DNA from: Hortaea werneckii
Taxonomy: Eukaryota; Ascomycota; Dothideomycetes; Mycosphaerellales; Teratosphaeriaceae
Reading direction: 5' to 3'
NCBI GenBank assembly: GCA_037044905.1
Contig: JBAOKB010000166.1
Location: 414,156 to 478,155, forward strand
DNA length: 64,000 bases
The position numbers and the translations under genes were made by a program. The stretch's first letter is position 1, and every line of letters starts with the position of its first letter. The notes under the pieces are model-generated. The model had not been told where the DNA came from. It saw only the letters and a program-made list of their open reading frames with translations, and searched no databases. Below, in pieces: positions 45,643-54,251 of this stretch.

Positions 45643-46374
45643 TCACTCAACCCGTCTCCTCGTGCTTGCCGGCCCGCTGTCATCATGCGGCAATCCACTG
45701 AGAGCCTCTCTCACCAACTTCTCTAGTTCTCTCTGTCCCTCTTCCGTCTGGAAATCATCGCGCTGCGCTAATTCTTCTATGCGCCTCCTGAACTCGGGGT
45801 CTGGCTCCCCGCCCATCTCATCCGGCTGCATAGTTCCCACGTTGATCTTGACGCCGTCTGGGAGCGGCGGCGGCGGGTGAACTTCTGCATTTTGCGCTCC
45901 CTCGACGGTGCCCGCTTGTGCCTCTACTGATGCCTCAGCGCCGCCAGTCTGTGCAGCGACCGATGCCCCTGCCTCAGCGGACCCGCTGTGTTGCATTGCC
46001 TCACGCAAGAATACCGCAACTTCTGGCTGCTCGTCAGGGTCGTCTAGCTTCTCTGCTGCTGTCTGGCCCTCGGTGTTCTGAGAGTCGAGCTTCACGCCTA
46101 GCCGTAAAAGTTCTTTGGCCATTTCGATGCTCTCGGCGTTGAAAAGGGCAGTCTCGCCATCTTCGTCGGTGATATTAGGATCCACGTTAAACTCCTGTAT
46201 GAGACTCTGAAGTAGCTCTAGGTGATTCCATGATGTGGCTGCGTGGACGAGAGAATAGCCGTGTGCGTCTTGCTTGGATGCAAGTTCCGGGTGGGCGCGT
46301 AGCTGGTCAAGGGCGGCCGAGGGTTTGTCGGCAGCGACACTGAGTAGCAGATCGATTGAAGGTGCTTGTGCCAT
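45643..46374 (-). CDS. Ankyrin-repeat protein
   Basis: A 243-residue single-exon protein. Two to three ankyrin repeats occupy residues 10-110: LASKQDAHGYSLVHAATSWN, VDPNITDEDGETALFNAESI and VKLDSQNTEGQTAAEKLDDP. The remainder is an Ala/Glu/Gly-rich linker and an acidic C-terminus (FRRRIEELAQRDDFQTEEGQ). Layout and size resemble the small ankyrin proteins of yeasts such as YCR051W. Ankyrin repeats mediate protein contacts; the partner is not known. The gene is divergent from CLF1 with 314 bases between the starts. The frame is intact. Confidence 0.85.
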   Translation of the reverse strand: MAQAPSIDLLLSVAADKPSAALDQLRAHPELASKQDAHGYSLVHAATSWNHLELLQSLIQEFNVDPNITDEDGETALFNAESIEMAKELLRLGVKLDSQNTEGQTAAEKLDDPDEQPEVAVFLREAMQHSGSAEAGASVAAQTGGAEASVEAQAGTVEGAQNAEVHPPPPLPDGVKINVGTMQPDEMGGEPDPEFRRRIEELAQRDDFQTEEGQRELEKLVREALSGLPHDDSGPASTRRRVE

Positions 46375-46688
46375 GGTGGTAGTATGCCTGTAGTCTTTTG
46401 ATGGTGTTGCAATCTAATTCACGTCAAAATCAAGGAACGGGGACTCCGTGCTTGCTTGCATGTGAAAACAGCCATCAATGAATCTTCTGCCCCGCAATTT
46501 GATTGATGAGCCGCAAAGCGCACAGCACGAGTCAAGCTCTCGCGAAGCTCGGCCAACCTCTGAATCTTTCCTCGACTTTGTCGCGGCCTGCGACGCAACT
46601 CTAGCCGTTCTTACACAACACACCACACCACACCCTACACCGTACGACTGCGCGAATACAAGGTGGTTCCCACCTCTCCTCCACCACA
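46375..46688. promoter_or_regulatory. Bidirectional promoter, ankyrin gene and CLF1
   Basis: Only 314 bases separate two divergent ATGs, so the promoters overlap. No TATA box was found. An ACACAACACACCACACCAC-like CA-rich string at about 46613-46633 lies just before CLF1 and probably forms its leader. Confidence 0.6.
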
Positions 46689-48725
46689 ATGGACGCCTCT
46701 CGTGGCCCACCCCGGGTCAAAAACAAGGCCGCAGCGCCGCAACAGATCAGCGCCGAGCAACTCCTACGAGAAGCCGTCGACCGCCAGGAACCGGGTGTTC
46801 AAGCCCCAACCCAACGCTTCGCTGACCTCGAAGAGCTGCACGAGTATCAGTCGCGCAAGCGCACCGACTTCGAGAACTATGTCCGTCGCAACCGCCTTAA
46901 CATGGGCAACTGGTTCCGCTACGCCCAGTGGGAACTCGAGCAGAAGGAGTACCGACGCGCGCGGAGCGTCTTCGAGCGAGCCCTCGATGTCGACCCCACC
47001 ATCGTGCAGCTCTGGGTGCGGTACATCGAGAGCGAGATGAAAGAGCGGAATATCAACCACGCGAGGAATCTTCTCGACCGGGCCGTAACGATCTTGCCTA
47101 GAGTGGATAAGCTGTGGTATAAGTATGTCTATATGGAGGAGATGCTGGGGAATATTGCGGGAACACGGGCGGTCTTCGAGCGGTGGATGAGCTGGGAGCC
47201 GGACGAGGCGGCTTGGGGCGCGTATATCAAGCTGGAGAAGCGGTATGGGGAGTATGACCGCGCGAGAGGGGTGTTTGAGAGGTTTACAATTGTACACCCC
47301 GAGGCGAGAAATTGGATCAAGTGGGCGCGATTTGAGGAAGAGAATGGAACCAGCGACCTTGTGCGAGATGTGTATGGTGCCGCGATCGAGACACTTGGTG
47401 AGGAGTTCATGGACGAGAAGCTCTTCATTGCCTATGCACGCTTTGAAGCGAAGCTGAAGGAGTACGAGCGCGCCAGAGCGATCTACAAATATGCTCTTGA
47501 CCGGATGCCGCGGTCAAAATCCGCGACGCTACACAAGCAATACACGACGTTCGAGAAGCAGTATGGTGACCGCGAGGGAGTCGAGGATGTCGTGCTGGCG
47601 AAGCGGAGGGTCATGTATGAGGAGCAGGTCAAGGAGAACCCCAAGAGCTACGATTCATGGTTCGATTACGCGCGGCTTGAGGAAAGCTCACCTTCCTCGT
47701 CCCCGGACAAAGTACGAGACGTATATGAGAGAGCAATTGCACAGGTCCCGCCGACCCAGGAGAAACGACATTGGAGACGCTATATCTACCTTTGGATCTT
47801 CTACGCGCTATACGAAGAGCTTCAAGCACGGGACATGCAGCGCGCGGGCGCAGTGTACGCCGAAGCGCTAAAGTTGATCCCGCACAAGAAGTTCACGTTC
47901 GCGAAGGTCTGGATCTTGAAGGCGCAGTTCCACATCCGAGAAGGCGATCTGAGCGCAGCGCGGAAAACAATGGGTCTCGCGATCGGCATGTGTCCAAAGA
48001 GCAAGCTCTTCCGCGCCTACATCGAGATGGAGCTGAAGCTGTTCGAGTTCACGCGGTGTCGGACGCTCTACGAGAAGTGGATCGAATGGGACTCCGGCAA
48101 CACATCAGCCTGGATCAAATTCGGCGAGCTGGAACGGGGTCTGGACGACGTGGAGCGGGCCCGCGCCATCTTCGAGCTGGCCATCGTGCAACCCGTGCTG
48201 GATATGCCGGAGCTGTTATGGAAAGCCTACATCGACTTTGAAGAGGAAGAAGCCCAGGAGCCCGAGGAATACGAGCGGCCTCGCGCGTTGTATGAGCGGT
48301 TGTTGGAGAAGACCGACCACGTCAAAGTCTGGATCTCCTACGCGCATTTTGAAATCAACGTCCCTGACCCATCGGCGCCGGACTCGGAGCACGCATCCCC
48401 CGAAGCGATCAAGCGCGCGCGGAGCGTCTTCACGCGTGCGCATAGCTTGTACAAGGAGAAGGGGCTGGTGGAGGAGCGCGTGGCGTTACTGCAGGCGTGG
48501 AAGGGCTTTGAGGATACGCATGGTACGGAGGAGGAGCGGGAGAAGCTGGCGAAGATGATGCCGCGCCGGGTCAAGAAGCGGAGACGGTTGGACGACGATT
48601 CTTTCGAGGAGTACATGGATTATGTCTTCCCCGCTGATGATGAGGGGAGTGCGAAGATGGGAAAGCTTATGGCGATGGCGCAGAAGTGGAAGAAGGAGCA
48701 GGAGGCTGGGGGCGGTGGGGCGTAG
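46689..48725 (+). CDS. CLF1: Pre-mRNA-splicing factor Clf1 (crooked neck-like)
   Basis: Clf1/Syf3 is a scaffold of the Prp19-associated spliceosome complex, made almost wholly of HAT (half-a-TPR) repeats. The 678-residue length is normal. The N-terminus reads QISAEQLLREAVDRQEPGVQ and DLEELHEYQSRKRTDFENYV, the diagnostic start. HAT repeats follow roughly every 34 residues: NWFRYAQWELEQKEYRRARS, LWVRYIESEMKERNINHARN, NWIKWARFEEENGTSDLVRD, MWMSW-like and EMELKLFEFTRCRTLYEKWI. The C-terminus is basic (RRVKKRRRLDDDSFEEYMDY). Single exon with an unbroken frame, so it is a useful control for sequence quality against the broken neighbours. Nuclear. Confidence 0.96.
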   Translation: MDASRGPPRVKNKAAAPQQISAEQLLREAVDRQEPGVQAPTQRFADLEELHEYQSRKRTDFENYVRRNRLNMGNWFRYAQWELEQKEYRRARSVFERALDVDPTIVQLWVRYIESEMKERNINHARNLLDRAVTILPRVDKLWYKYVYMEEMLGNIAGTRAVFERWMSWEPDEAAWGAYIKLEKRYGEYDRARGVFERFTIVHPEARNWIKWARFEEENGTSDLVRDVYGAAIETLGEEFMDEKLFIAYARFEAKLKEYERARAIYKYALDRMPRSKSATLHKQYTTFEKQYGDREGVEDVVLAKRRVMYEEQVKENPKSYDSWFDYARLEESSPSSSPDKVRDVYERAIAQVPPTQEKRHWRRYIYLWIFYALYEELQARDMQRAGAVYAEALKLIPHKKFTFAKVWILKAQFHIREGDLSAARKTMGLAIGMCPKSKLFRAYIEMELKLFEFTRCRTLYEKWIEWDSGNTSAWIKFGELERGLDDVERARAIFELAIVQPVLDMPELLWKAYIDFEEEEAQEPEEYERPRALYERLLEKTDHVKVWISYAHFEINVPDPSAPDSEHASPEAIKRARSVFTRAHSLYKEKGLVEERVALLQAWKGFEDTHGTEEEREKLAKMMPRRVKKRRRLDDDSFEEYMDYVFPADDEGSAKMGKLMAMAQKWKKEQEAGGGGA

Positions 48726-49455
48726 ACCGCCGAAGAGGGGATCGCGGAGAGTGTTCGTTGCGTTCCTTGACGATCTTTTGGATGAAATTTGGAAGCGTGG
48801 TTCACCGCTTCGAATCTTCGTTCTTCTGCGCTTCCTGCCTTAATGACCCTGGATCTGCTAGGACAGTGTACTTGTACAGAACGTCAATCGTATATTGACC
48901 AACACTACTTTTGCTCTAAGAAATTTGAACATTTTGGTCGTTTGCGGCAAGCGGAAAGCACTAGCGACGCTTCAGTTTCACCAGACTGAGAAACGAATAC
49001 CTAAGTATAGCTCGAACGAAATGTGAGCGGGCGTGGGAGGTGACGCCTTCAGTCGCGTGTCACAACACGGCAAAGTTTTGTCGATAAGTCACTTGCACAC
49101 GACCGCCACGCGCCGGACATGGCAAGATGGCAGAGGTCGATCGGTGCGGATTCTGTGAGGCAACCGAGGTCTATTGGTTTCGGCCAATAGACATCTCTCC
49201 GTTTTAGCATCTTATACACAGTGGAGAGGAATAGATAAATGCTATCGGCCTGATTAGCTACGCAAACCTGGGGTATGATTCGTGTCCCTGGAAGGATATA
49301 TTTCCCACATTCGCGTTCTGCCACCCATGGGCCTGGTCCAGGCCGTTTCCTTCGAAGCCCAAGAAGCTCTACGATGCCTCTTCCCTTGCTTTGCAATTTC
49401 CTTACCCAACCTCTGTGCGTCAGACATCCCTCTACTTCGGGGTAATCGAGTCTCG
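48726..49455. other. Convergent 3' region, no gene seen
   Basis: 730 bases between CLF1 and the MGNC gene, convergent. No coding frame was supported. Confidence 0.5.
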
Positions 49456-49982
49456 TCAGTTGTAGTTCCTAGCTTCAGCAGCCGCATCCGCATCGCGAGC
49501 GGCGACGTTGCCGCGTGCGTTTTGCGCAAGGATGCCCGTCTGCGATTGGCCTCGCTGCTGGTCTAATTGTCGGCCTAGCTTGCCTTTACTCTGGCTTTGG
49601 GAGGCTTTGGCGCGTTCCTGGGACGAGAGAGGATGGTGTGTCAGTATGGATGTCTATTGATGAGTCTGTGGGATAGCGTTTCTTTCGCCATTCGGCGTGC
49701 TTGCTTCCTTCGCCCTGCTCATCTCGGATGAGCCTAGGTGTCTATGGGACGTTTGCCTACCTCTGCTGCCCTTGCCGCTGCCGCTTTCGGATCCTCTGTG
49801 CTTCCCCCGTCTTGTGGGTTCTTGCCTAATGTCCTACCTGGCCCTTGCGGCCCTTTGGGTTTCGGTGGCGCGGCCGCCCAGGCGTCGCTCTGTCGAGGAG
49901 GCGCGTTCGCAGGAGCTGCACCTAGCGTTCGCCCATCGCCTTTGAAGTTCTCATCCTTGGGGGTGCCGCAACAGTTGCCCAT
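49456..49982 (-). CDS. Small N-myristoylated MGNC protein
   Basis: Two exons (49761-49982 and 49456-49617, intron 143 bases, phase 0) give 127 residues. The N-terminus MGNCCGTPKDENFKGDGRTL has Gly2 for myristoylation and Cys4/Cys5 for palmitoylation, so the protein should sit on the cytosolic face of a membrane. A GRTLG motif occurs twice in the Pro/Gly-rich middle (DGRTLGAAP and GPGRTLGKN). The C-terminal exon is helical and charged: KGKLGRQLDQQRGQSQTGIL, then ARDADAAAEARNYN at the stop. This layout matches a conserved fungal family with an MGNC start and an AAAEARNYN-type end whose function I do not know. The second exon lacks an ATG at its start and is easy to lose. Confidence 0.8.
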
Positions 49983-50808
49983 TGCTGGGCCGATCGCCTC
50001 GGGTTCGCAAGGATGGAGATGGGGATATTGGAATGTGGACTGTAAATTGTGTGGAAGAAGAAGGCTGTTATCTCATATGGCCAATGTGATACATCATGCT
50101 ACAAACGTCTACAGATGCTATACAATGTCAAGAGAGCGATGGGCCGCGCAGCACTTGAAGCTTGGCTGCGGGTTGCATGTGATGCGGGGAGGCAGTGTGC
50201 ATCCAGTGGAGCACCTGGCCGGAGATGGACCGAACCTTGCTCTCTTCGTGGTCATTGGCCGCACATTCTTCGCGTCCGAACTTGTGCAAGCACACCTGCA
50301 TGTTGGCGTACCACCTCACGTAGGTATTTCACATGCTTCTGTCGAGAAGGACGCCTGTTACACGGACAGCATGCTGCGAGCGTGAAAGTACCGCCATCCG
50401 GATAACAGCTCCACTATGGCCGAAATGAGGCCAATCACGCAAACCCTGTTTAGCCTTTGTCTTCACTGGCGCCGCGCACTTTCCTGATTCGGACGACCTT
50501 GATGGTTTCTCATTTGGACGGCAGCGACGTCAAACTTCTCCCACCTTGAGCCTCCAGCTGCTGCGCACAAGCCTCTCGTCTTCAGCCCAATCGTACGGCC
50601 AGACGCCTTTGTCTCTTGGTGCATACACTTTTCAATTCTTGTTAGGTCCGACAGCACGACCGCCCCTCCCGCTCAATCCGGAAAGGCGTCTGGAATATAA
50701 GCGTAGAACGACATTGCAGCCCGCCCGATTATGCCAGGAATACCGCCTGAACTTGAATTATCATCATAGTTGAAGTGGGGTTCGGCTCAGTAAAGATTCA
50801 CTCCCACC
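49983..50808. other. Divergent upstream region, MGNC gene and C2H2 gene
   Basis: 826 bases between divergent start codons. Overlapping open frames on both strands lack similarity to any family and are considered chance. Confidence 0.5.
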
Positions 50809-52110
50809 ATGACCGCTGAATTCGACCAGATGCTGGGATCTTTTTCAGCAGACCGACCTCAGCATCCCCAAATGGACAATGATGTCCTAGTTGGCCTAGA
50901 CAAGCAGCTCATCGCATCGGGATGGACGCCGGTCCCAAGTGCGATCAACCCATTGCCGTCTCCTGTCACACCTACCAGCCGGCTGGCTGGCGAACCTGCC
51001 TTTTGCGCGGGCCGTCATTGCTGTCAGTGGTCAGACGGTAGCTATGTTTGCAACAATCACTATCCCAGCGCCGAAGATCTCGACCGCCATGTAGCTCAAG
51101 ACCACGCTGGTAAACTGCCAAGCGGACAGCCAAGCGGTGAATATCACTGCCATTGGGCTGGCTGTAGCAAGACCGAGAGCTTTGGCAACAAACCCAAACT
51201 CACTAGGCATATCCATTCGCATACTGGTCATAAACCTCACCAATGTAGACACCCTGGTTGTGGGAAAGGATTCGTCACGAAAGAGCAGTTGAAGAATCAC
51301 GAGACCACCCACACCAAGACTAAGCAACATGTCTGCCCCGAATGTGGCAAGGGCTTTGCAGTGAAGACAGCATTAACTTCACACATGAACGTCCATCGTG
51401 GTACGAAGCCGTACATTTGCGATGAGTGCGGCAAAGGCTTTGCAGACAGTTCCAACTTGTCTAAACACAAGGCCATTCACAAGAGGGCGGCGCTCAAGAA
51501 ATCTCACTCACGACGGCAAAGCGCATGTAAATCATGTCACGACTCGGCGCTTGCATCACCATCGCTTATGGGTCCACCACCCGGGATGGCCACGACCTTC
51601 GGATCACCATATCTGCCTGACTTCCCTGCACCTAGTATTGAGGCAGCCACGGCCGACATGCTTCCGCCAGAGTACTGCGGCCTACCTTGCTTCGACACAC
51701 ACTGCAACTATGCGGAGACAGTGCCTTGTCGTAGCGCCTCGCCCTGCAAATCCGCCCCGTGCAGCGACCGCGCATGTAGCGCCGACCCATGCAACGTCCC
51801 CGATTGTCATCCCCAAGACTTCTGCGACTTCGATCACTGTTTCGACGGCAACGGCGGTCAAGCGTGTGATTTCCCGCAGTGTAGCGAAGAGCATCAGCCT
51901 CAACAATACTGTCCCGCTGCCGAAGACCAACACTGCTCCTTCGAACCTTGCGATCTCGGCAATGGCTGTACGCAGCAGGATTGTCATACACAATTCTGCG
52001 GAGGGGCAGAACATGATGCACATCATTTCGACTGCTTCGGTCTCTCTCCCCGCTCCCCGCCCCTCAAGACTTCCACGCACGAAATCCGCTGTCAAAAAGA
52101 CGAGGGGTAA
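50809..52110 (+). CDS. C2H2 zinc-finger factor with Cys-rich C-terminal tail (Zap1-like)
   Basis: A 433-residue single-exon protein. The fingers start with a non-canonical pair, CQWSDGSYVCNNHYPSAEDL, then DRHVAQDH, and YHCHWAGCSKTESFG, then RHIHSHTGH. Three canonical fingers follow: CRHPGCGKGFVTKEQL, CPECGKGFAVKTALTSH and CDECGKGFADSSNLSKH. A CxWxxC-type first pair followed by standard fingers recalls zinc-responsive Zap1/ZafA regulators, but that name is an inference. The C-terminal 140 residues are crowded with cysteine and histidine (CRSASPCKSAPCSDRACSAD; CNVPDCHPQDFCDFDHCFDG; CSFEPCDLGNGCTQQDCHTQ), with about 30 Cys, often as xxCxxxxC. Such a tail could sense metal, or form disulfides if oxidised. 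Likely nuclear. Frame intact. Confidence 0.85.
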   Translation: MTAEFDQMLGSFSADRPQHPQMDNDVLVGLDKQLIASGWTPVPSAINPLPSPVTPTSRLAGEPAFCAGRHCCQWSDGSYVCNNHYPSAEDLDRHVAQDHAGKLPSGQPSGEYHCHWAGCSKTESFGNKPKLTRHIHSHTGHKPHQCRHPGCGKGFVTKEQLKNHETTHTKTKQHVCPECGKGFAVKTALTSHMNVHRGTKPYICDECGKGFADSSNLSKHKAIHKRAALKKSHSRRQSACKSCHDSALASPSLMGPPPGMATTFGSPYLPDFPAPSIEAATADMLPPEYCGLPCFDTHCNYAETVPCRSASPCKSAPCSDRACSADPCNVPDCHPQDFCDFDHCFDGNGGQACDFPQCSEEHQPQQYCPAAEDQHCSFEPCDLGNGCTQQDCHTQFCGGAEHDAHHFDCFGLSPRSPPLKTSTHEIRCQKDEG

Positions 52111-52498
52111 AAAAATAAAAACAAAATAAATAGACTTCTCCTCCTTCTCCCTTGTTTTGTAAGTGTAAATGTTTCAATCCATACAATCCATACAATACGT
52201 ACATCCATCCCCCCCTTCCCGACTTTCCCCATGCGTCCCCCCTTAGCTAGAACCTCTCGCGCTCCCTAAGGGAGGGAGACCCAGACACGGCGGAAAAGCA
52301 GGACGGGGAGGCGGGGGTCCAAAGGGATGGAAAAAGATTTGTGAGCGTGTGTTCTTTGTTCATGTCGATTTACAACCCAGCCCCGATCAAATTTTCCTCC
52401 TCGAATTTTCATTTCGTATCAGATCTCCGGCCCAGGCGTCTTCCCTTTCGGAAATAGGACAAAAGAACAAAAAAAAGAGAAAAAGGGGGAGTCTGTCT
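52111..52498. other. Convergent 3' region
   Basis: About 390 bases between two convergent stop codons, with C- and A-rich runs. No gene was seen. Confidence 0.5.
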
Positions 52499-53750
52499 CT
52501 AGGCAGCGGCAGCAGCTGCGGTCTGTTGTTGTTGTTGTTGTTGTTGTTGTGGAGGAGGGTGGCCGTAAACGGTCTGGTATTCGTCGTGATAGCGCTTGAT
52601 CTCGGTTTCTTGGAGGGCCTTGTATTTCTGTAGAAATGGTTAGTATGTATACTCGTGGAAGCTCGGTGAGTATGTTTCCCCCAGGTCCACTTTTGGTCCT
52701 CTTTCTGCAGTACTCATTTTCAATTCATTGAGAGGGGAGAAGGGAAATAGAAGGAAATAGTGAAAAGAGACATACCGCCTTCTCCTCCTCACTAAGCGCC
52801 TTCCACTCCTGCGCAATCAGCTTGGTCCGCTCGATAATGGCGATATTCCGGAAATCGCCACTGGCCTGGCGATTGGTGAGGAAGTGGAAGTAAGCCGTCA
52901 TGGGCCGTTTGACGTGGTCGTCCTGGATCGCCGGCCATTTCGTCCGGTGGCCCTTCTCCAGCTGCGACTTGCGGAGCGTGGCCCGGGCTAGGTTCGCGAT
53001 CCGGATCTCCTCGACCGAGTGCGATTCGACCCAGCGTTTGTACTCGGCTTGTTTGGCTTCGCGGTGCGTGTGGGCGAGGTGGTTTGTAGTGCTAACGGTT
53101 CGGAGAGGGGTTACAGGTTAGTTGTTTACATCTCTCGGGTGGTTGATTCCTCTTTGGGGAAGCTCATGGGCCATCCTCACCTCTACCTCAGCTGGCGTCG
53201 CGTTCTTCCATTCGCTCGCAACCTCGCGTGCGTGTTCGGCGAGGAGCTGCTTGTGGTCCCTAGACTCGTCGGCGGCTTTCCTCTCTTTGAGTCGGTGGGC
53301 GCGCGCCTTGGTGAACTCGATGTAAGCGGGAACCAGGCGCCGGAACCGACGGGGGGTGGTGTCAGGGCGGCCTTCTTTAGCTCCGTCGTCTTGAGCTTGT
53401 CCGCCCTGGCCGCCTTGACCGCCTTCTGCTCCTCAGTCAGGACCTTTTTGGGGGCCTTGGCGGGTTTCTTTTTGGCTGCCGTCTTCTTCCTGGCGTCAGT
53501 CTTTTGCTTTGCTGGCGAGTCGGCGGCGGAGGTGGCAGCGGAGGAGGTGCGTTTGACGGCGCGTTTGACGGGGCGGGAGGGTTCGCCGACAGCCTTCCGG
53601 GGTCTGCCTGGAGTCGCATAGCCCCGGCGCGGCTGGCAGGAGAAGGTTCGAATGGGGAGTTGGTGGTGGGGTGCGGGGATCGGGTTGGTTCGGAGCAGAC
53701 GCGACTGAAGGGGCAGCTGGAACAGCACCCCTGACCCGGCGGCCAAGCAT
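52499..53750 (-). CDS. Mitochondrial HMG-box protein (Abf2-like)
   Basis: HMG-box DNA-binding protein probably acting in mitochondrial DNA packaging. The N-terminus is Arg/Pro/Leu-rich and ends RRGYATPGRPRKA, a typical mitochondrial cleavage region. A Lys-rich stretch follows (ARKKTAAKKKPAKAPKKVL). A first box-like region reads FRRLVPAYIEFTKARAHRLK and HAREVASEWKNATPAEVE; the C-terminal box is clear: VKRPMTAYFHFLTNRQASGD, then IAQEWKALSEEEKA. An intron at 52628-52775 joins this in phase 0 to KYKALQETEIKRYHDEYQTV, and the end is about nine Gln and six Ala. Another intron lies near 53092-53186, but its phase is off by one. The frame also breaks at a run of G/C near 53351-53357 and just after the ATG at 53750. 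All three may be sequence errors. Confidence 0.8.
52524..52550 (-). repeat. Nine CAA/CAG units coding polyglutamine
   Basis: Trinucleotide repeat in the last exon of the mitochondrial HMG gene, encoding about nine Gln before the Ala run at the stop. Confidence 0.85.
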
Positions 53751-53777
53751 GGTGGTGGTGGTGGTGGTGGTGGTGGT
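53751..53777. repeat. (ACC)9 microsatellite touching a start codon
   Basis: Nine GGT units on the plus strand, ACC on the coding strand, ending exactly at the ATG of the mitochondrial HMG gene. It supplies the ideal CACC context of that start codon. Confidence 0.85.
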
Positions 53778-54251
53778 GATGCGCGCGTTGTTCGAAGTTC
53801 AATGGGATGAAGCGGTGGAGCGGAGAGGGTGAGTGGCGATGTCTATGAACAGCAGGGCGCAATCCGGTCGCATCGATGTCCTGACCGGCAGGTGGGAGTG
53901 TGGTGCTTGCCCAAACGAAACGGGGTGAAACGCGAAGGCTGGCGCATGGGGAAGGAAGGGAAGCTCCGACCCCAATGCGCCAGCCTTTCGTGGAAGGAAG
54001 CTGGGACCAGACGCGACCTAGCGTGTCAGAATAAGCTGTCACGCTGGAAGCTTATTTCCTCTTACCCCCGAGGGGGCTGTTATTGATGGTACCTACCTAG
54101 GTATTAAAAAATTCAGTATCAAATTTCAATTGCAGCTTGGTCGACTCATCCGTCACTTGCCTGGTGTGAGTGCGTCGTGCTTGCCGTGTGTCGTGGTCTT
54201 GGTCTGCACGCCGCAATCGAGGTGAGGTTGAGATAGGATCCTTCTCCAAAC
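53778..54251. promoter_or_regulatory. Divergent promoter region, HMG gene and TRM11
   Basis: About 500 bases between the divergent start codons. The left half is GC-rich; the right half, near 54095-54135, is AT-rich and holds the third TACCTAGGTA palindrome. Confidence 0.55.
54094..54103. promoter_or_regulatory. TACCTAGGTA palindrome upstream of TRM11
   Basis: Third perfect copy, in the extended form GGTACCTACCTAGGTA, 149 bases before the TRM11 ATG and about 340 from the HMG ATG. Confidence 0.45.
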
